Assembly: GCA_900708905.1 (NCBI GenBank) | Contig: CAADRB010000022.1 | Coordinates: 1,451,895-1,515,894, forward strand | Direction of reading: 5' to 3' | DNA length: 64,000 bases | From: Hymenolepis diminuta | Taxonomy: Eukaryota > Platyhelminthes > Cestoda > Cyclophyllidea > Hymenolepididae | In this document: in pieces, positions 1 through 13,710 of the stretch | Layout: every line of letters starts with the position of its first letter | How positions within the stretch are numbered: the first letter of the stretch is position 1 | Position numbers and translations under genes: made by a program | Notes under the pieces: generated by a model | Databases searched by the model: none | Seen by the model: only the letters and a program-made list of their open reading frames with translations | Told to the model about the DNA's origin: nothing

Positions 1-2324
1 CGTTCCAAATAACTATTACAATATTTTATTTTCTGTTAATGTTATTTTTCACAATCTAACCACCATTTTAAACTTTAATCTAATTTATTATAAATTTACA
101 GCAGTATTAATAATGAGGAAGAACAAAGATCACCCAAATGAAATATCCGTTTTGTATGTCTATTACATCCGTTTACACTGGAAAATATTGTACATTAATT
201 AACTGTTAAAAGTAAGCATTCAATGAATAATATTATAAAATGCCAAATATATTCTTTAATAGGATAAAGATATGCTTACCAAATATTAATTTTTAACAGA
301 TTCAATGGAGTTTAGAATTTTTGGTACTCTTTCCTTAAATAAAATTAGGGAAGACAACTTGGTACCTCCCTGTCATTTTCAAAGATTTTAAAACGATCCG
401 TTTTTATATATCGAATAATAAAGGAATAATTAAACAAAAACGATGAAAGCATAGATTTCTTCGTTGAAGGGCATTATGATTTTCGGTTTCAACAAAGATA
501 AGGCCATTAGACCACTGGTCAAAATAATAATCTTAAATGTTATAGAAGAGTTACCCATTTCACGATTTGCATACGTATGTTTAATGTTGATCCAATGGTA
601 TGTTAAAGTGAGAAGTTGGTCATGTCGTTCTTAGAATAGGTTGAAGGCGTCATATGTCTGCTGGACCATTGCCCCGCCATCAAGCTCACAAACTACTGGA
701 TTATAAATGTGAGCTGTTTCGTCCGTTGTCATCAATATTGAAATTGGAAGAAATTGACCTAAAAGTTCTGTATTTCAGGTAAACTCTCATCCACTTATTA
801 TTTTAATGTTTTCTCACAATTAAAGGTTAAAAAATGTTTGCCTTTGCCTTCAGAAATAAAAATAATGCTTTTTAAACACCCTAAAGTGCTTACAAACACA
901 GCCTGTCACGTGTACTTATGATGAATCATCCGACCATTCCAGGGTAATGTCCAGAGGAATACACACGGCTGCCACTGCTGTTTAGCTACTGCCTGCTAAA
1001 AACAATGCCGAACTGCATTTTCTGCAGTTAGAATGAGATATTTTAGGGCTAAAAAGCTGGGTTGGGGCTTTCGATCAGAATGTGAGCTAAATATGAAAGG
1101 AAATTCTTAAAATCATAAATTACGAAAATCAGTTCTATAAAATTGGAATTACATATCAGAAACTTGAGGGATAGGTCGATTCCTCCGAGGTTTCTTCATT
1201 GTTACAAATGGGTAGATTAATAAAACAAGGATTAACTTATAAAACCCAGTTCAACAACGGATTAAAAATTCATTTTCTCACCGGCGAAACACAAATCCAC
1301 CAGTCCCTAAAAGTACGATCTGAATTATATATGTAGCAAGAATATTCACAATTGTCATTGGACGTGTACGGTCAAATAGAGATTTTTTAAACTCTACAAA
1401 GACGAAATATAGCCATTTGCTGACATTTTTCAGCTCGTTTGATTATGGATCACATAAACAACTCCTAATTTTCACTTCCCTCCAGTGATATCATCAAAAT
1501 TGAACTGTGCATCCAAATAAAATCTGTATCAGTACGCATTTGGCCAACTTTATTGCTTATTGAGATTTCAACTGCAATTTTATGATGATTAACATTATGG
1601 ATACTTAAAAGCTGGCCTCTGTGTTTTACCTAAATTTAGGTTTCACCCATTCCAAACACAAGAAAATCAAATGGGGCTTGAGAAAAGTCCATTCGTTAGT
1701 TATAATAATGAAAATGGAAATCATAAAACCTGGTTTTAAAAATCAATCAGTAGAGATTATAAATTTAGTTAATAAAAATAATATTCTAATTGTTTTAAAA
1801 TAATTTTTGTTATTATTTTTGAAAAAAATCCTTCGCAATATTATTACATTGAATTAACACTGTAATTGCTATGTTATATCATTATTATCGCTTGCGACTC
1901 TAAATACTTTTATTATTATACAAAATAATTAAATTAAAATTAAATTAAATAATCAGTTTTCTTCCTCCATTTTAAATGTGGTGCTTTTGAAAACTAAGTA
2001 AGTTAAAATAAATCTTTTGAAATCCATTTTTAAAACAAAATCAAAACGTATATTCACCACTTTAGAAGTAATTTTTTCTAAAATTAACTTATAACCTTAT
2101 AAATACGAAGGTGAGACATTTTTTCATTGGCGTAAATTATCAGTTCATTGAAATAATACTGTTATCTTAAACTAAAATGTCAATTGTGCCAGAAACTTAT
2201 AATAATTGGGCATTAAAATATCATAATAATATGTAAAATATTTCGATAACAATCTTCATATTTATTATATTTTGCTATGAGCATTGAATAATATTTACAA
2301 GATTGTGCATAAAGTAAATACAAG
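1..2324. other. Intergenic, no gene seen
   Basis: AT-rich sequence with only short chance open frames. The 60-codon frame starting at 1621 opens with GTG, not ATG. The only functional mark I see is at the right edge: AATAAA on the minus strand at 2261-2266, 59 nt past the stop of the neighbouring minus-strand gene. Confidence 0.6.
2261..2266 (-). promoter_or_regulatory. Poly(A) signal AATAAA
   Basis: TTTATT on the plus strand reads AATAAA on the minus strand, 59 nt after the stop codon of the two-pass membrane protein gene. Confidence 0.45.
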
Positions 2325-3029
2325 CTATACAAAATTTTGCCATTGTGAAAGACGTCTCATATGAGTCAGTTCAGAGGAGGTGAAATTTCCATACCAGTTG
2401 ATGGCACCATGTTCATAGTCTGTCGGAGCTAGATTTGTCGTATGACCCCCGAGCCATGGTCCCCTTGCAAAATTTGCTGATCCAAAACTCTTTCGAAGTT
2501 CGCTGGCAACCCTTGTCATAGCCATACTCAATCGCCTGACTTCCATTAGACGTTCTGGAGATACATGAGAAGTGCCCTCCTCATCCGTACCCCCAACTTT
2601 TTCACTATTTCTGGTGGTATCATCAATAACTTCACCTTTCGGAGCTTCAATATCTTCTTCTATTGTATCCACTCGAATAACTTCATTAATGGTGAATTTA
2701 TTCGGCTGTGATCGGCTCCAAAAGCAGCTTTGTAGCATAAGACCCACTACACATATTAGTAAAACGCATCCAATGGAGAGTAAAAAATGCATATGATAGA
2801 ATCCTCCGATAAAGCAGAAAATAATTCCTATAATTAACATAAGGAGAGGGATTAGTCGACACACAATGATATGAAGAACAATCTTGACTCGTTTCCTCAG
2901 ACGTCTGCGTTTTCTCTGCTTAAGAAGATCACGAAGGGTGTGAGTTAAGGGAGGTTGAGTAGAGGATGATAATGTTCCATTAGGGTAGTGAAGAGAACTG
3001 TTTGAACTCCGGACAATTCCTTGAGACAT
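2325..3029 (-). CDS. Two-pass membrane protein of unknown function (234 aa)
   Basis: I do not recognise a family. The frame opens at a TTG, but the first ATG is at 3029 (start MSQGIV), giving 234 residues in one exon. The N-terminal third is Ser/Thr/Pro-rich. A very basic patch follows at about residues 37-47 (QRKRRRLRKR), directly before two hydrophobic helices at about 59-77 and 81-99, separated by a short FYHMH turn. The C-terminal half is acidic then mixed (DTIEEDIEAP, then RRLSMAMTRVASELRKS) and looks soluble. The basic patch before helix 1 suggests that both tails face the cytosol as a hairpin, which is inference. A minus-strand AATAAA lies 59 nt past the stop. Length, uneven composition and the poly(A) signal argue for a real gene. 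Confidence 0.7.
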   Translation of the reverse strand: MSQGIVRSSNSSLHYPNGTLSSSTQPPLTHTLRDLLKQRKRRRLRKRVKIVLHIIVCRLIPLLMLIIGIIFCFIGGFYHMHFLLSIGCVLLICVVGLMLQSCFWSRSQPNKFTINEVIRVDTIEEDIEAPKGEVIDDTTRNSEKVGGTDEEGTSHVSPERLMEVRRLSMAMTRVASELRKSFGSANFARGPWLGGHTTNLAPTDYEHGAINWYGNFTSSELTHMRRLSQWQNFV

Positions 3030-4980
3030 TCTGGTCAAGCAAATGCTTCAGCTGGAATCTGTTTATAATCTTTATTACCTGCACGTGAAGGTCGAATGAA
3101 TCCATTAGACAAGCTGACCAATCAGAAACTTGCAGAGATTACGTGGTGGTATTTTCGAAGAAAAATGAAGACGAAAAAGGACATCTGTAGAAAACGAAAT
3201 GGAATTCGGAATTAAGACTTGTTAGAAATGGACAGTCAAGGAAGACTGAGAAGAATTTCACCAACATACATTTTATCGGTTAAGACGTTATGTTGAACTT
3301 ATGATGCAGTAAAAATATCAGCAGTTCGTTATGCTTTAGAAACATTTTAGAATGAGATAAAAAACTAATGATATGAATCGCCTTAAAATATAAAGAAGAT
3401 AATAAGCCCGAATGACAAGCTGTAGCGATCAAATATTTCGTACCCAGTTCATATGGTTTAAAATGAAAATAAATCAAATAGATTAAGATTTTTAGAAATG
3501 GTTGACCAAAAGTAATTTTAATAATGTGGAACACTTATACTTTGCAATGAATTTCGTTAATTGCTACTTGGTATTCTGGAAATAAATTACAGGCAAATCG
3601 AAAGTCACAAAAGATGACCAACATAGACATTAGTCTTAAAGGTGTCGGAAAAAACGTTAATTGTTCTCATAGCATAGATAACTTGTCACTATCCGTATTG
3701 TCTTAGTCTAAGCGACCAGTTTGGAACGGGTGGAAGAAGTCTAAGTACATATTCGTCAAATGACCTTCTTCAATTTTGTCAAGAAATTTCCAATAACTTT
3801 ATAAATTATCGGATTATGGAATAAATTTCTCTCCTGAATAGATACCGTTGTGGATAAATGCCATTTCTAAGCAGGAGAATGCAATTCTGTCCTATCTCAA
3901 TAAGTATTTGTCCTTATCACAAGTAGCTCCCTCCCCCAGTAGCAACTTTGTTCAGTGATCTCTCAGGACCTGAAGAATGAAGAAAAAAGAGTGATTGAAA
4001 GGCAAATGACGAAAACCTAATCAATTTCACAAATTATTGCCTGTTGCTGCGCAAAAACTAGCATTTCATACTACTTATTGCAATGCAATTAGCAATAAAT
4101 AGATAACCAAGCTAAACGACCACCGATAGAGTTTTCATTATTAATAATGGGGAAATTATCAAAATATTGTGCACAGTTCATACTCCAACGATTGCATGGC
4201 TGTCAATACAGGGCATTGAAGAAGTGTAATCACTACCACCTTCCATGTTGCTAGTTTTCTTTTACTCTGAAAGATTTTTAACTATAAATGCCAAAGAATT
4301 ATTAATAAGATGGAAGGTGACGCAATGTCAGTTTTCTATTTATTATACCCTGTTGATCGCACTGTATGATGGTATTATTAAGGATTAAAATTAAATGCAT
4401 TTGTCATTTTTGATCATGTGCTTTCGTCCGTATCTTGCATTTTACCCTGCTTTGGCCTCTTAAATAACAGTTCACTTTAAAGTCTGAGAAATCAGGTGTT
4501 AAAGTTTTAATCATGAGAAAGCATCTAAACAATTTGAGAGTGAAAGAATACAATACAACGGGGAATGATAAGATACGGGGCATCTGAAGTCTAACTTTGT
4601 TAAAATTCTGGAAGCATTGAGTTATTCCTATACTCATGATGATTGAAATTTATTTATAATGTCAAGTGCCAAAATTCCATGAATAGAATCTAGAATTGCG
4701 GGTTAGATCATGTCTAAGATATTCAGAGCTTCTCCATCGGTTGATTTAGTTCCTTGTTTGGTTATGACACCTCCATATATTTACATCCTGATAGAGCCGG
4801 ATCAAGTATGTAAGACTAAGGTTTGTTAACATATCAATGCTCGCTAAGATCCAATCAAAATAACTCCCGTGGTGGCAAATTATACCCTTTTAATCTTCAA
4901 ATGTGTGTATTTTCTGTCCATTCAACTTGTGAATGTTTATGCAATGTTGTGTTACTCCCTCCCTGATGAATGATATTAAT

Positions 4981-5001
4981 GAAGAAGCTAGTAGCTTCTT
5001 C
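4981..5001. repeat. Perfect 21-bp palindrome
   Basis: GAAGAAGCTA and TAGCTTCTTC flank a single central G. The arms are exact 10-bp reverse complements. No gene is adjacent, so this may be chance. Confidence 0.6.
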
Positions 5002-5239
5002 TTCCTTGAAATAGTTATTTCAAAAAATATTATTTACAAAAACTTATAATAAAACCTGATCCTTTAAAATTCACTAAATCACATCTTGGAAGACACTGCA
5101 ATTAATATCGTTATTTCACCTTCCTACTGCCATACAAAAAATCTCCTGAACAGAGTTTCACCACCTTCAATACCAAATAACTATATCACTAAAGCTCAGT
5201 TAAGATGATTATATTCAGCACTCACAATGGAAACTCGAA

Positions 5240-5345
5240 TTTGGCAAGACTATCATTATTAATCTGACTGTATTAATTGACCATACTGCTCACTGGGTAT
5301 GCATCAATAGGTATCGAAACAGTAACCCCTGACTTCACAGACAAA
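5240..5345 (+). repeat. Dispersed repeat fragment (catgaccaatcg family)
   Basis: The stretch around tgaccatactgctcactggg resembles tggccattctgctcattggg at 39.15 kb, and similarity continues for about 100 bp through a shared tail like cctcac(a)gac. It is old and diverged. Boundaries are approximate. Confidence 0.4.
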
Positions 5346-7447
5346 AACGTTAACTATTTTAAACCGTTTTTAAACATTCCATTCTACCAGTACTACCCCT
5401 TCAATCATTAAATAATGTTTAATAATCTGTCGCTTAGTGATCCTTAAAGCTAATCTGCTGCTAACTGGTCCTTTATGCTTGGTAAAGTTACTATATATTT
5501 GGTGGGAAAAATTCTGAAGCCAAGAATAAACAAATCGGGCCTGAAAGACCATTTCCAGTAATTGAAGTGGAAAAATAAATTAAATTACACAAATATATCC
5601 ATAGTGTGAGTTTTGTTTTACACAAATCCACCTTTAATATTGATCATCAAATGTGCAGTTTGAAATATATGACGTCATATTTATTAATTCTAAAATCATT
5701 TATCGTAACCCGATCAAGGTATGCAAAATATAATTAATAAATCCAGAAATATCTAAATTATATTCCGGTAGACCGTTGTTAAGACTAGTGTAACAATCGA
5801 ATTGGCCAACAAAATAGCCACAATTCCCAGAACTCTATGATAACACGGAATTGCCTGAATGGTAGGCTTTACTCCAAAGTTACGCACACAACGACCATGC
5901 AATTTAGCACATTTTAACAAATATGCAGATTTTTTGAATAATTAACAATAAATTATTCAGTTAATCTTTCTTGGATAAATATTATTCATTTTATCTTGCA
6001 AGTAGGAATTGGCAAATACCAACCACATGTTAAATGAAATAAGATGCAATTTTAATGCCAATTATTTCAAAATTATTCTTTTTAATAATATTATTGGTTA
6101 TAAGTAGAAAAATCGATCCCCTTAATCTTACCCCTTTAATTTGAAGCAATTTGTACCTCAGAGAAAAAAATGAAGGAAACAGATGAAACTTTCGAGCTAT
6201 TATTGTAGTGAAAATAAAACCGTCTTTGGAAAATATTTGGCTGTAGTTTTTTAAAATATCATTTAAATAAACAGAGACTAGAGTATTTTAATCTTATATA
6301 ATAAAATCATAGAAAACAGTAAGAGGAGTGACACATGGTTTCTAGAAATTTTGAATATAAATATGACACATATAAATCGAGATAGAATGACCTACTAGGA
6401 AAATAAATCAATCAATAAACAAACCCTGAATATCGCGGATATAATCTCGTTCATGAATATAAGAGTCCGTTCGCGAAACTCGAGCATTGTTTCTATAATT
6501 CAAATAAACAGACTCTTGATGTTCTAATGCCATTATCAGTTATTTTCCTGACCTCTCCCCCCTCTCAGTTCTTCCACTAGTTGCTGTCCTCCTTATTCAG
6601 CTGTTTGATTAAAATTAGTTAAAATTTATTTTCTATCATGGGCAATAAAGGTAAAAATATATATATGGTGAGATTAATGACAGTTTTTGCCATTGGTTAT
6701 TAATATTATGCATTATAAAAGCTTATCTCGGTTATTTTTAAATGTTTCTTCTATTTTATTAGTAAATACTTTTTTAATCCCTTTTTTATTTTATTCAAGA
6801 GATAATAATAGAACCTCATTGTCAAATTTCAAATCACTCATATAAAATAAGCAAATTTAGGATACCTTACAAAATCCGATCCCTCGATTTTATTCTTTCG
6901 CTCATAAAGAATGAACATTTTATTTAATATTTAACAAGATTCGTGAAAATTAACAAAATACATCAAATTGAAGTACCTTCCATTAGGTATTACAGTTGAA
7001 TCTATTTTATGGTCTGTCGTATTAGTGGGGCACGAAGAATATCTATTTTTTGTCTCATAAAACTTCTTCAGAAAACTGGGAAAACGTGCTTTGTAAAAAA
7101 CGACAAGAAGCCGCTATGTATATAACATTTGGTATGTATTTACCTTCTAGTAACTGGAAAACGACCTTATAATAAGCCACGGAAATCCGGGTTGCAGTCA
7201 TTTCGTATTTCTGGAGTAAGTTCATGCTCTTTTAGTTCGCCCTAACATATAAGGGGAATTCTAAAACATATTTAGGTGAAAGTATTAATGGTTTCTGAGG
7301 GAAGGGATATAAGGGGTTGATGTTAAATAGAAAATAAACTTTTGTTTCGTAACCGAAAATCAGGTTGAGGATATGTATAATCCACTATTATTAGTGCCAC
7401 AGTAATACAAATTATTTATTTTTCCTAACAAGCATGTGGTCGTCATT

Positions 7448-7640
7448 TCATATACCTTTCTTCATCAGTTCCTCTGAAACATATGTCCCCTCGCCGTAAA
7501 CATATATTAACCGCCAACTACTGTAATTGCGCTCATGCATTGCATTCACCATTTCATCTATCATTAAACTTGTCGCGACTGTTTTCCCCTTCTGTTCTGT
7601 TGTCCGGGAGAAGGTTGCTATAAGCAAGAAGGATATAGTC
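7448..7640 (-). CDS. Candidate orphan terminal exon
   Basis: This is a 64-codon open stretch ending in TGA, somewhat richer in G+C than its surroundings. It is preceded on the minus strand by a textbook acceptor: a ctaat branch-like motif, a pyrimidine run and tgttttgcag. The translation begins TISFLLIATF and ends EELMKKGI, with balanced composition in between. No ATG start and no partner exon could be identified upstream on the same strand. It could be the last exon of an undetected gene, a relic, or chance. Confidence 0.2.
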
Positions 7641-8704
7641 TGCAAAACAATTAGAGGCTAAGATAAGATACTTCAGCTGCAACTTTCATTAAGACAACCT
7701 TCTGTACTTTCAACAGAAGAAAGACGGTTTCCAATCATAAGCCATTAAGAAGATTATCAACAATAAGGATTCTAACGGTTTGAAGTTTTCCAATTAGACG
7801 TATAGGCTGTAAAATATATTGGTTTTGAAGGCCAGATCAGCATATCGACCTACATGATTCAGGAATATATCGATCGAAGTAAGCAGTTTATCAAATAAAA
7901 ATTCCTGGATATTTCGGGGCCCTTAATGTCACATGCTGATTGATCTTAATTTATAGTGTTCGGAAAAGCACGACCGAAAATAGCAAAATAGGGCAAAACA
8001 TATGCAATTTGATATTATATATCCAAACAATACTTGATTTGCAGATATTTTATTTAAATTTTGCAAGAAATTCAATATATTTTGTTAAAAATCTTTGATA
8101 GGATTTGTTCAAAACGTTTCATATTCATTAACACATTCTAAGTCTGCCCTTAAAGATATCACTGCTTATTCAACTCCGTAATGTTAAATAACTCAAACAG
8201 ATAGCAAACCTACTAGTACTTAGGCTCTGAAGTAAGGCCTCACACCAACTTTTTCATCGCTAGCAGGCCTTCTCCTATTATCAAAAAATATAGATTTTAT
8301 TAACAGAGTAAGTGACAATGAAGCCACTTATCAAATAGCAAATTCTTCTTACTTTACTTTCCTCACCCTTCGGTAAACGTAACAATGGAGGCTTTCATCT
8401 GTATGTCCAAACTGTACTTTAATATGAAAATTAACTGATCATTTCTTAATTCATTAAAATGACTTCGTTTAGTAAATTAATTGCAAAGATGTTCGGTTTT
8501 TGGAGCATGCGTGAATATTTATATCTTTCCACATAATCTAACTTTGAAGAAAATTCTATTAACGTAAATCTAGAAACAAAGTCTTCCCAAGCCCATTACG
8601 AAAATTTTCACAATATTTGCCCTGCGTAGAAGGTAAATATTTTAAAACTGCTCTCATGGGGAAACTCGGATGTTTAAATTCTTTTTTTCTTCTAACAAGA
8701 ATTA

Positions 8705-8812
8705 ATCAGTGCTGTTGGCTGTCAAAGTCACAGTGCATGTACCGATGACTAAGATCTCATGAACTCTGACTTGACAGACATGCACGCTAACTACTGTGCC
8801 ACCAGAGCACAT
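8705..8812 (-). repeat. tRNA-derived SINE-like fragment
   Basis: The reverse complement reads GTGGCACAGTAGTTAGCG, a good match to a tRNA-type A box (TRGCNNAGYNGG). About 30 nt later comes GAGTTCATGAGATC, a degenerate B box. It shares TGGCAC, a following GTCTG and ATCGGT with the fragment at 18.7 kb. No complete cloverleaf was found, so a functional tRNA is unlikely. Confidence 0.4.
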
Positions 8813-11800
8813 CTCTAAACAGATTACTTTTACTAGTCATTTGTTTGTGTTTCAGCAGTGGAGATTAATATCGTTTATTCTGCAAGAATTACTCACAGAA
8901 ACCTCAGAGGAGTTTATGAATAGGTATGATAAAATACCGGTAGAAAAGAATTATTCTACATATTGGTCTGAAAATATCATAATATTGAATGAGAGTCTTA
9001 ACTTTAAAAAAATCACCAAAGTGTTTGTCTAACTAATTGCAAAAATTTTGCCTTTCCAGTATTTACAAACTCCTATACTTCAGGAGGATATCTATTTTAC
9101 TGATGGCATACAAAAACAGAGTGGAGCTCAGTTGCTTGTGAATTAAATCATACTCCAAACAGAGATCGGAAGGCTGAAAATCTCGTGCTCATTAATAACT
9201 CAGAATGGAAATATACGAAGTTGCGACTCTAGCTCTCACAACAATCTCTGAACAGGTAACATGCTGGCCTCAAAATTAACAATATCGAGTTGAAAAGTTG
9301 TCTGGCTGCCCTAAATCTTTTACACTCGGATCCACAGATTTCCAAGTTAATTATTGGAGGACAAATGAATTTTTCAATGCTGTTGGAGGAAATTGAGAAT
9401 TTTACGAAAAGGATATTTCATTCTCCATAATACAATCTTCACTCGTCTATGTAAATATTTGTAACAAAATTTGTTATATTTTTGGGTACCTAGATAACTA
9501 ATCACTATCGTAAGTCTTTTTTTCTTTAATGGATTTTAATAAAACCTGACAGAAATGAGCTTTTTTCAAGGTCTGAAAAACGGAATCATTTTGAATCATT
9601 ATTAGGCAGGCAAATTATATGAAATCAAGGCGGTGAAATACCTTTTATTTCAACATTGATTCATTCTCAAAATTTTACCTTTTCTAAGTGGAAAACGGAA
9701 AATTTATAAACTTAAAACAGAACCCCATAATGTCAAAAAACTGCAGTCGATCTCATCTATAGCTTTTGGCTGTAAATGTAATTGAGACGACATTACCAAC
9801 CACAAAAACAAATCAAGTGGTTAGCGAACTCAAGTAAATAATACTGTGCATCTTAATATCATATATGAATCCAAGAGGCAGTTCATGGTGTTTTAACAGT
9901 GAGGTATTACATGCTTCAAAAGTGGAACTTCGTGATGTTTTAAATTCATTATCTACTTCTCCAGGACCTCCTCTCATTTGTGGCCTTACTTTCACAGGAT
10001 CATAGATTGCAATTTTTTAGCACTGTCATTGGTAAAGACAATAGCAATTAATTTAAATTAATTCCTTTTTGAAAATTATTTTTTTAGAACGTTTTTAAAA
10101 CATATCCCCCAAAAGCATCTATTTTTTCAAATGTGATAATAAATTTTAATTACCACCAAAGCCATCAAAAGCCAGAAAAAAGACTCCCATATTCCATATA
10201 AATAGTTGGCAGTCATAATCTGGGATCAACTGAACACCCAGTGACATTATTGTTCCAGATATTATTGTTGTCTCTCCTGACTCTTATTTTGCTTCCAATG
10301 ATTGTTTAGTGATCGCTTTATTTTAAGAAAACAATGAAATCTAATTTATCATTTCTATTTTTATATTGTTTATATTTTAAAGTTAACAATAATTACAATT
10401 TAAATTTAAATTACGGATCAATTCAAATTTTTATGGAATTTAAAGTAGGAATTCTGCAAATTGGTTAACTTCTGTTAAAGATTTATCTTTAATTATTTCA
10501 TTTCCAAATTTTTCACGTTAAACTGATCTTTGTAAAGTTTTTATTCGATAAATTCTCTACGTATTACAGAGATTTTAATATTATCCATGTCAAAACAACG
10601 AAAAATATGAAAAATAAATAATATTAAAACAGGGTTGTTTAAATAAGTTTAAAAAGAGATTGATAAAAGAATATCATGATATCACGGGGTTAGTATATAT
10701 TTCTACATTAAATTTTGGAGTTAACAAGTTGCCTGCTTTATATTCTCCGAAATAAAGATAAGGGAAACTTGGTAAGTGCTTGAGCATCTGGAAATTCGAA
10801 TATCTTCATATATATGAAGTCTATTATCAAAAATAATGAATTTATTACCTTAAATTATTTTGGATCTCATACTGAGATCATTTATATTATACTAATTTTA
10901 CGAAGAGCATTTTGGAAGATCAATAGTTCAAGAGTTACAGATGGAAGATTTAAATTGCTATTCATTTCTATTTTATTATTGGTAGTCATTATTCGAATTT
11001 ATGGCATATTTTGATCCAAACAAATTATATGTTTCCTGACAAAATGGATAAATTTATTTGATTAAAATACATTTTATTATTTCTAATACATTATTTTCAC
11101 ATGCTTCGCTCCATATGGTTAGTCTGGACATCTGTCTAAGCCAATAGACATTTAATAACTTTATAAGGTGGAAATATGTTTGTAATGGAGGCAAATTTAT
11201 GTTTCTATATTGATTTGCCCAAAAATCGAGTGATATTTTAAATCTGATTGATGAAAACATGTAGTGATGATAATCAATAAGTAAGAAATGGAAGAGAAAG
11301 ACTATATGTAGAAGTAAGGTACCCCAATTGCATATGAGTTGGTATAATTTGCTAGTTTATCGTTCTTCAAAGCTAAAGTGCACTGAATGCAAACCCCTCT
11401 ATGAGTTCAACGATGAAAATGGAACCACCATCCGCCAATTTATAAACTAGTAAATTCGACTGCATGTCTTCTACTGGCAGACTTCTGGTCTATGACACAC
11501 GAGATTTCGATTTGCCAATGCATGCTAGTCTCACTCAGACGCCTTTATAGTTGAACCTTAGCTGAGTCAGAAAATTTTGAACTTCTAAAGCCATTAAGGC
11601 TTGGCAGACGAAGCAATCCAACGCTTAAAAGTAATTGAGCGAAATTCGAAGTTCCAGGATCAATATCTTCTAATTTTAATCCATTCCCTCTTTATATATT
11701 AAATGTTGAAAGCTATTCACCCATATTAAGTCGCATCTTTCATACAATAGTTTAATTCAGTGAGCTTAATAATATTTACTTATCAATTGCATATGGCAAT

Positions 11801-13429
11801 AATCATGCGTTAGTAGTTTGTTCTCAAAGAGACTTTCTAGTTCGCATAAAAACGAGCCTCTTAAAGGCGTAAAGTGGAAGATACGAACGAGATATGACTT
11901 GAACTAAACAAAAATACTTGAACATATAGGAAATGTGTTATGAAAATTTCTCAATTAAATAAAATGGTTTCAGTCATTTTGGGAGAAAGGGTCGAATATG
12001 TAACTTTTTAGAGTTACAAATTTTCAATAGTTCGCTAAAAGAATGAGAGATCTTAGGGCAAAATGAAGTGGTAAACAAAAATAACCGAAACTTGGCCAGT
12101 TTACAGAACCATATAAAATGTCTGAATACCAAAGCAACACAATTAATGGGATATATCTTAAGGTCAATGTTTCAGGTATTTTTCCAGCAGTAAGTGATAG
12201 TGATCATCAAAAAGGTATTAAAATGTGGGAAACATTTTCTATAGGTATACACTCAATTAATTATGAAAGTATTTATTTAATATGTCATCATCTCAAATGC
12301 AGGAACCATAATATTGAAGAATATGGAAATGAATCACAATTTATTCATTGCAAATTATTATGATCTCTAAATTTTATTACTGGAAAACAAGAAGTGGAAG
12401 AGTCGTATCTTAATACCGTCTAGTTATACTTTGACGTACTTTGTAATCCTGAATTTGAAGGATCTTCAAAAGAGCGTAAAGACGAGGTTATTTTGTGTAC
12501 CCAGGTAAGGTATTTATTGCACACGTGGAAAGAACCGCTTGGACATTAAATGGACAGGCGCGTCAGATGCCCCCAGTATTTAGGACGATGGCAGGACAAA
12601 TGCATTAAATTATCATAGAATGATCTGAACGTCGATGTAGTTTAAATCTGTTGAAAGTAAATAAATTCCTGAAAATAAATTTCCTTCAGTTTTATGAGGA
12701 TTCAAGGGGCCACTGTACCTTAAAAAGAAGTAAACTTACTGATGTGGTATGACAAATCAGTCAATTTTACCAATCGATATAATCGAATTCGAATATTTCA
12801 AATATGAATTCATTCATCTTAAGATATGGTGGAAGAAAAACAGGTTTGTGAGGAATTACATACAAAGTAATCGAAGAACTTCAGAAAGACAACTCCGCGA
12901 CAATATTGCATGCACTAACATAGTTAGACGTAGTCGTTTTATCAAAAATATTGGAACCGTTGCTGGAAATAGCAGGTCAGAGTTTTGGCTTACATTCAAA
13001 ACCCGAGAGTCGGGATGTCACAATACCCCATTGATCAAAATTAGAAATCTAAATAAGCCCAAATTTCTAACGGAACTACTTTAATGCCAAATTTTATTCA
13101 TGTTTTGTCTAATCAACTAGTCTCTCTCCAACTTATTAAATTTTCCACCTTTTCATTAATAAAATTGTGAAATATTTGTTTTCTTCCCATGAATTACTTT
13201 AATTTAACATTTTCCGTGTTTTGCCAACAAATTCATTCTTGTAATCATTTTTTTTTGTGTAATCTATTATGCTTTCCATTTATTATAACACAGCCTATTA
13301 CTAACTCCTAAGTAATTTAATACACCTAAAAGGAATCAAAATGGGCGAAAGCTAGAAAGTTTGTTTTAATTCGCTCTTACCGATGGTAGTTTTTGTCTCC
13401 CAGAAATGTATTCCGCCTAAATAACAATT
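8813..13429. other. Intergenic, no gene supported
   Basis: AT-rich. The longest frame is 111 codons at 12749-13084 (ATG start). It has no recognisable motif, no poly(A) or splice context and AT-driven Asn/Ile/Lys composition, so I treat it as chance. Confidence 0.5.
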
Positions 13430-13710
13430 CTGAACTGTCTTATACTAGAAGCTACGTTGTAGACTCATCTACCTGCTCTAGGCTGTAAGCAGGTATAAAT
13501 CTTTGTGGCATAACCAATCGTGGAATTAAATCAATCAGTCACCCAGCAAGCCTTAAACACCATGGACATTGGCCCACCCAGGAATCTTGGAGTTAATTGA
13601 TGCCATCTAAACATCAGGATATTACACGGTGAATCATACTCCTAACAGGAACACCGACAATGTAATGCTTTTGAATTCAAAGTTAAACTCGTGATAAATA
13701 TCCGATACAT
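13430..13710 (+). repeat. Dispersed repeat copy (catgaccaatcg family)
   Basis: Contains gtggcataaccaatcg, then ggaattaaatcaatcagtca, then ggaatcttggagttaattg and ggtgaatcatactcc. The same order of blocks occurs at 16.43-16.66 kb with substitutions. It shows no open frame and no obvious terminal repeats. Confidence 0.45.

Larger units (their letters stand above)
3030..7447. other. Intergenic, no gene; one repeat fragment
   Basis: Only short AT-rich open frames, several starting with non-ATG codons. A fragment at about 5240-5345 matches a dispersed repeat also seen at 39.1 kb. A perfect 21-bp palindrome sits at 4981-5001. Confidence 0.5.

Noticed and set aside
12749..13084. 111-codon ATG-started frame
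   Set aside because: Length is within chance for this much AT-rich DNA. It has no domain, no splice or poly(A) context and AT-driven composition.
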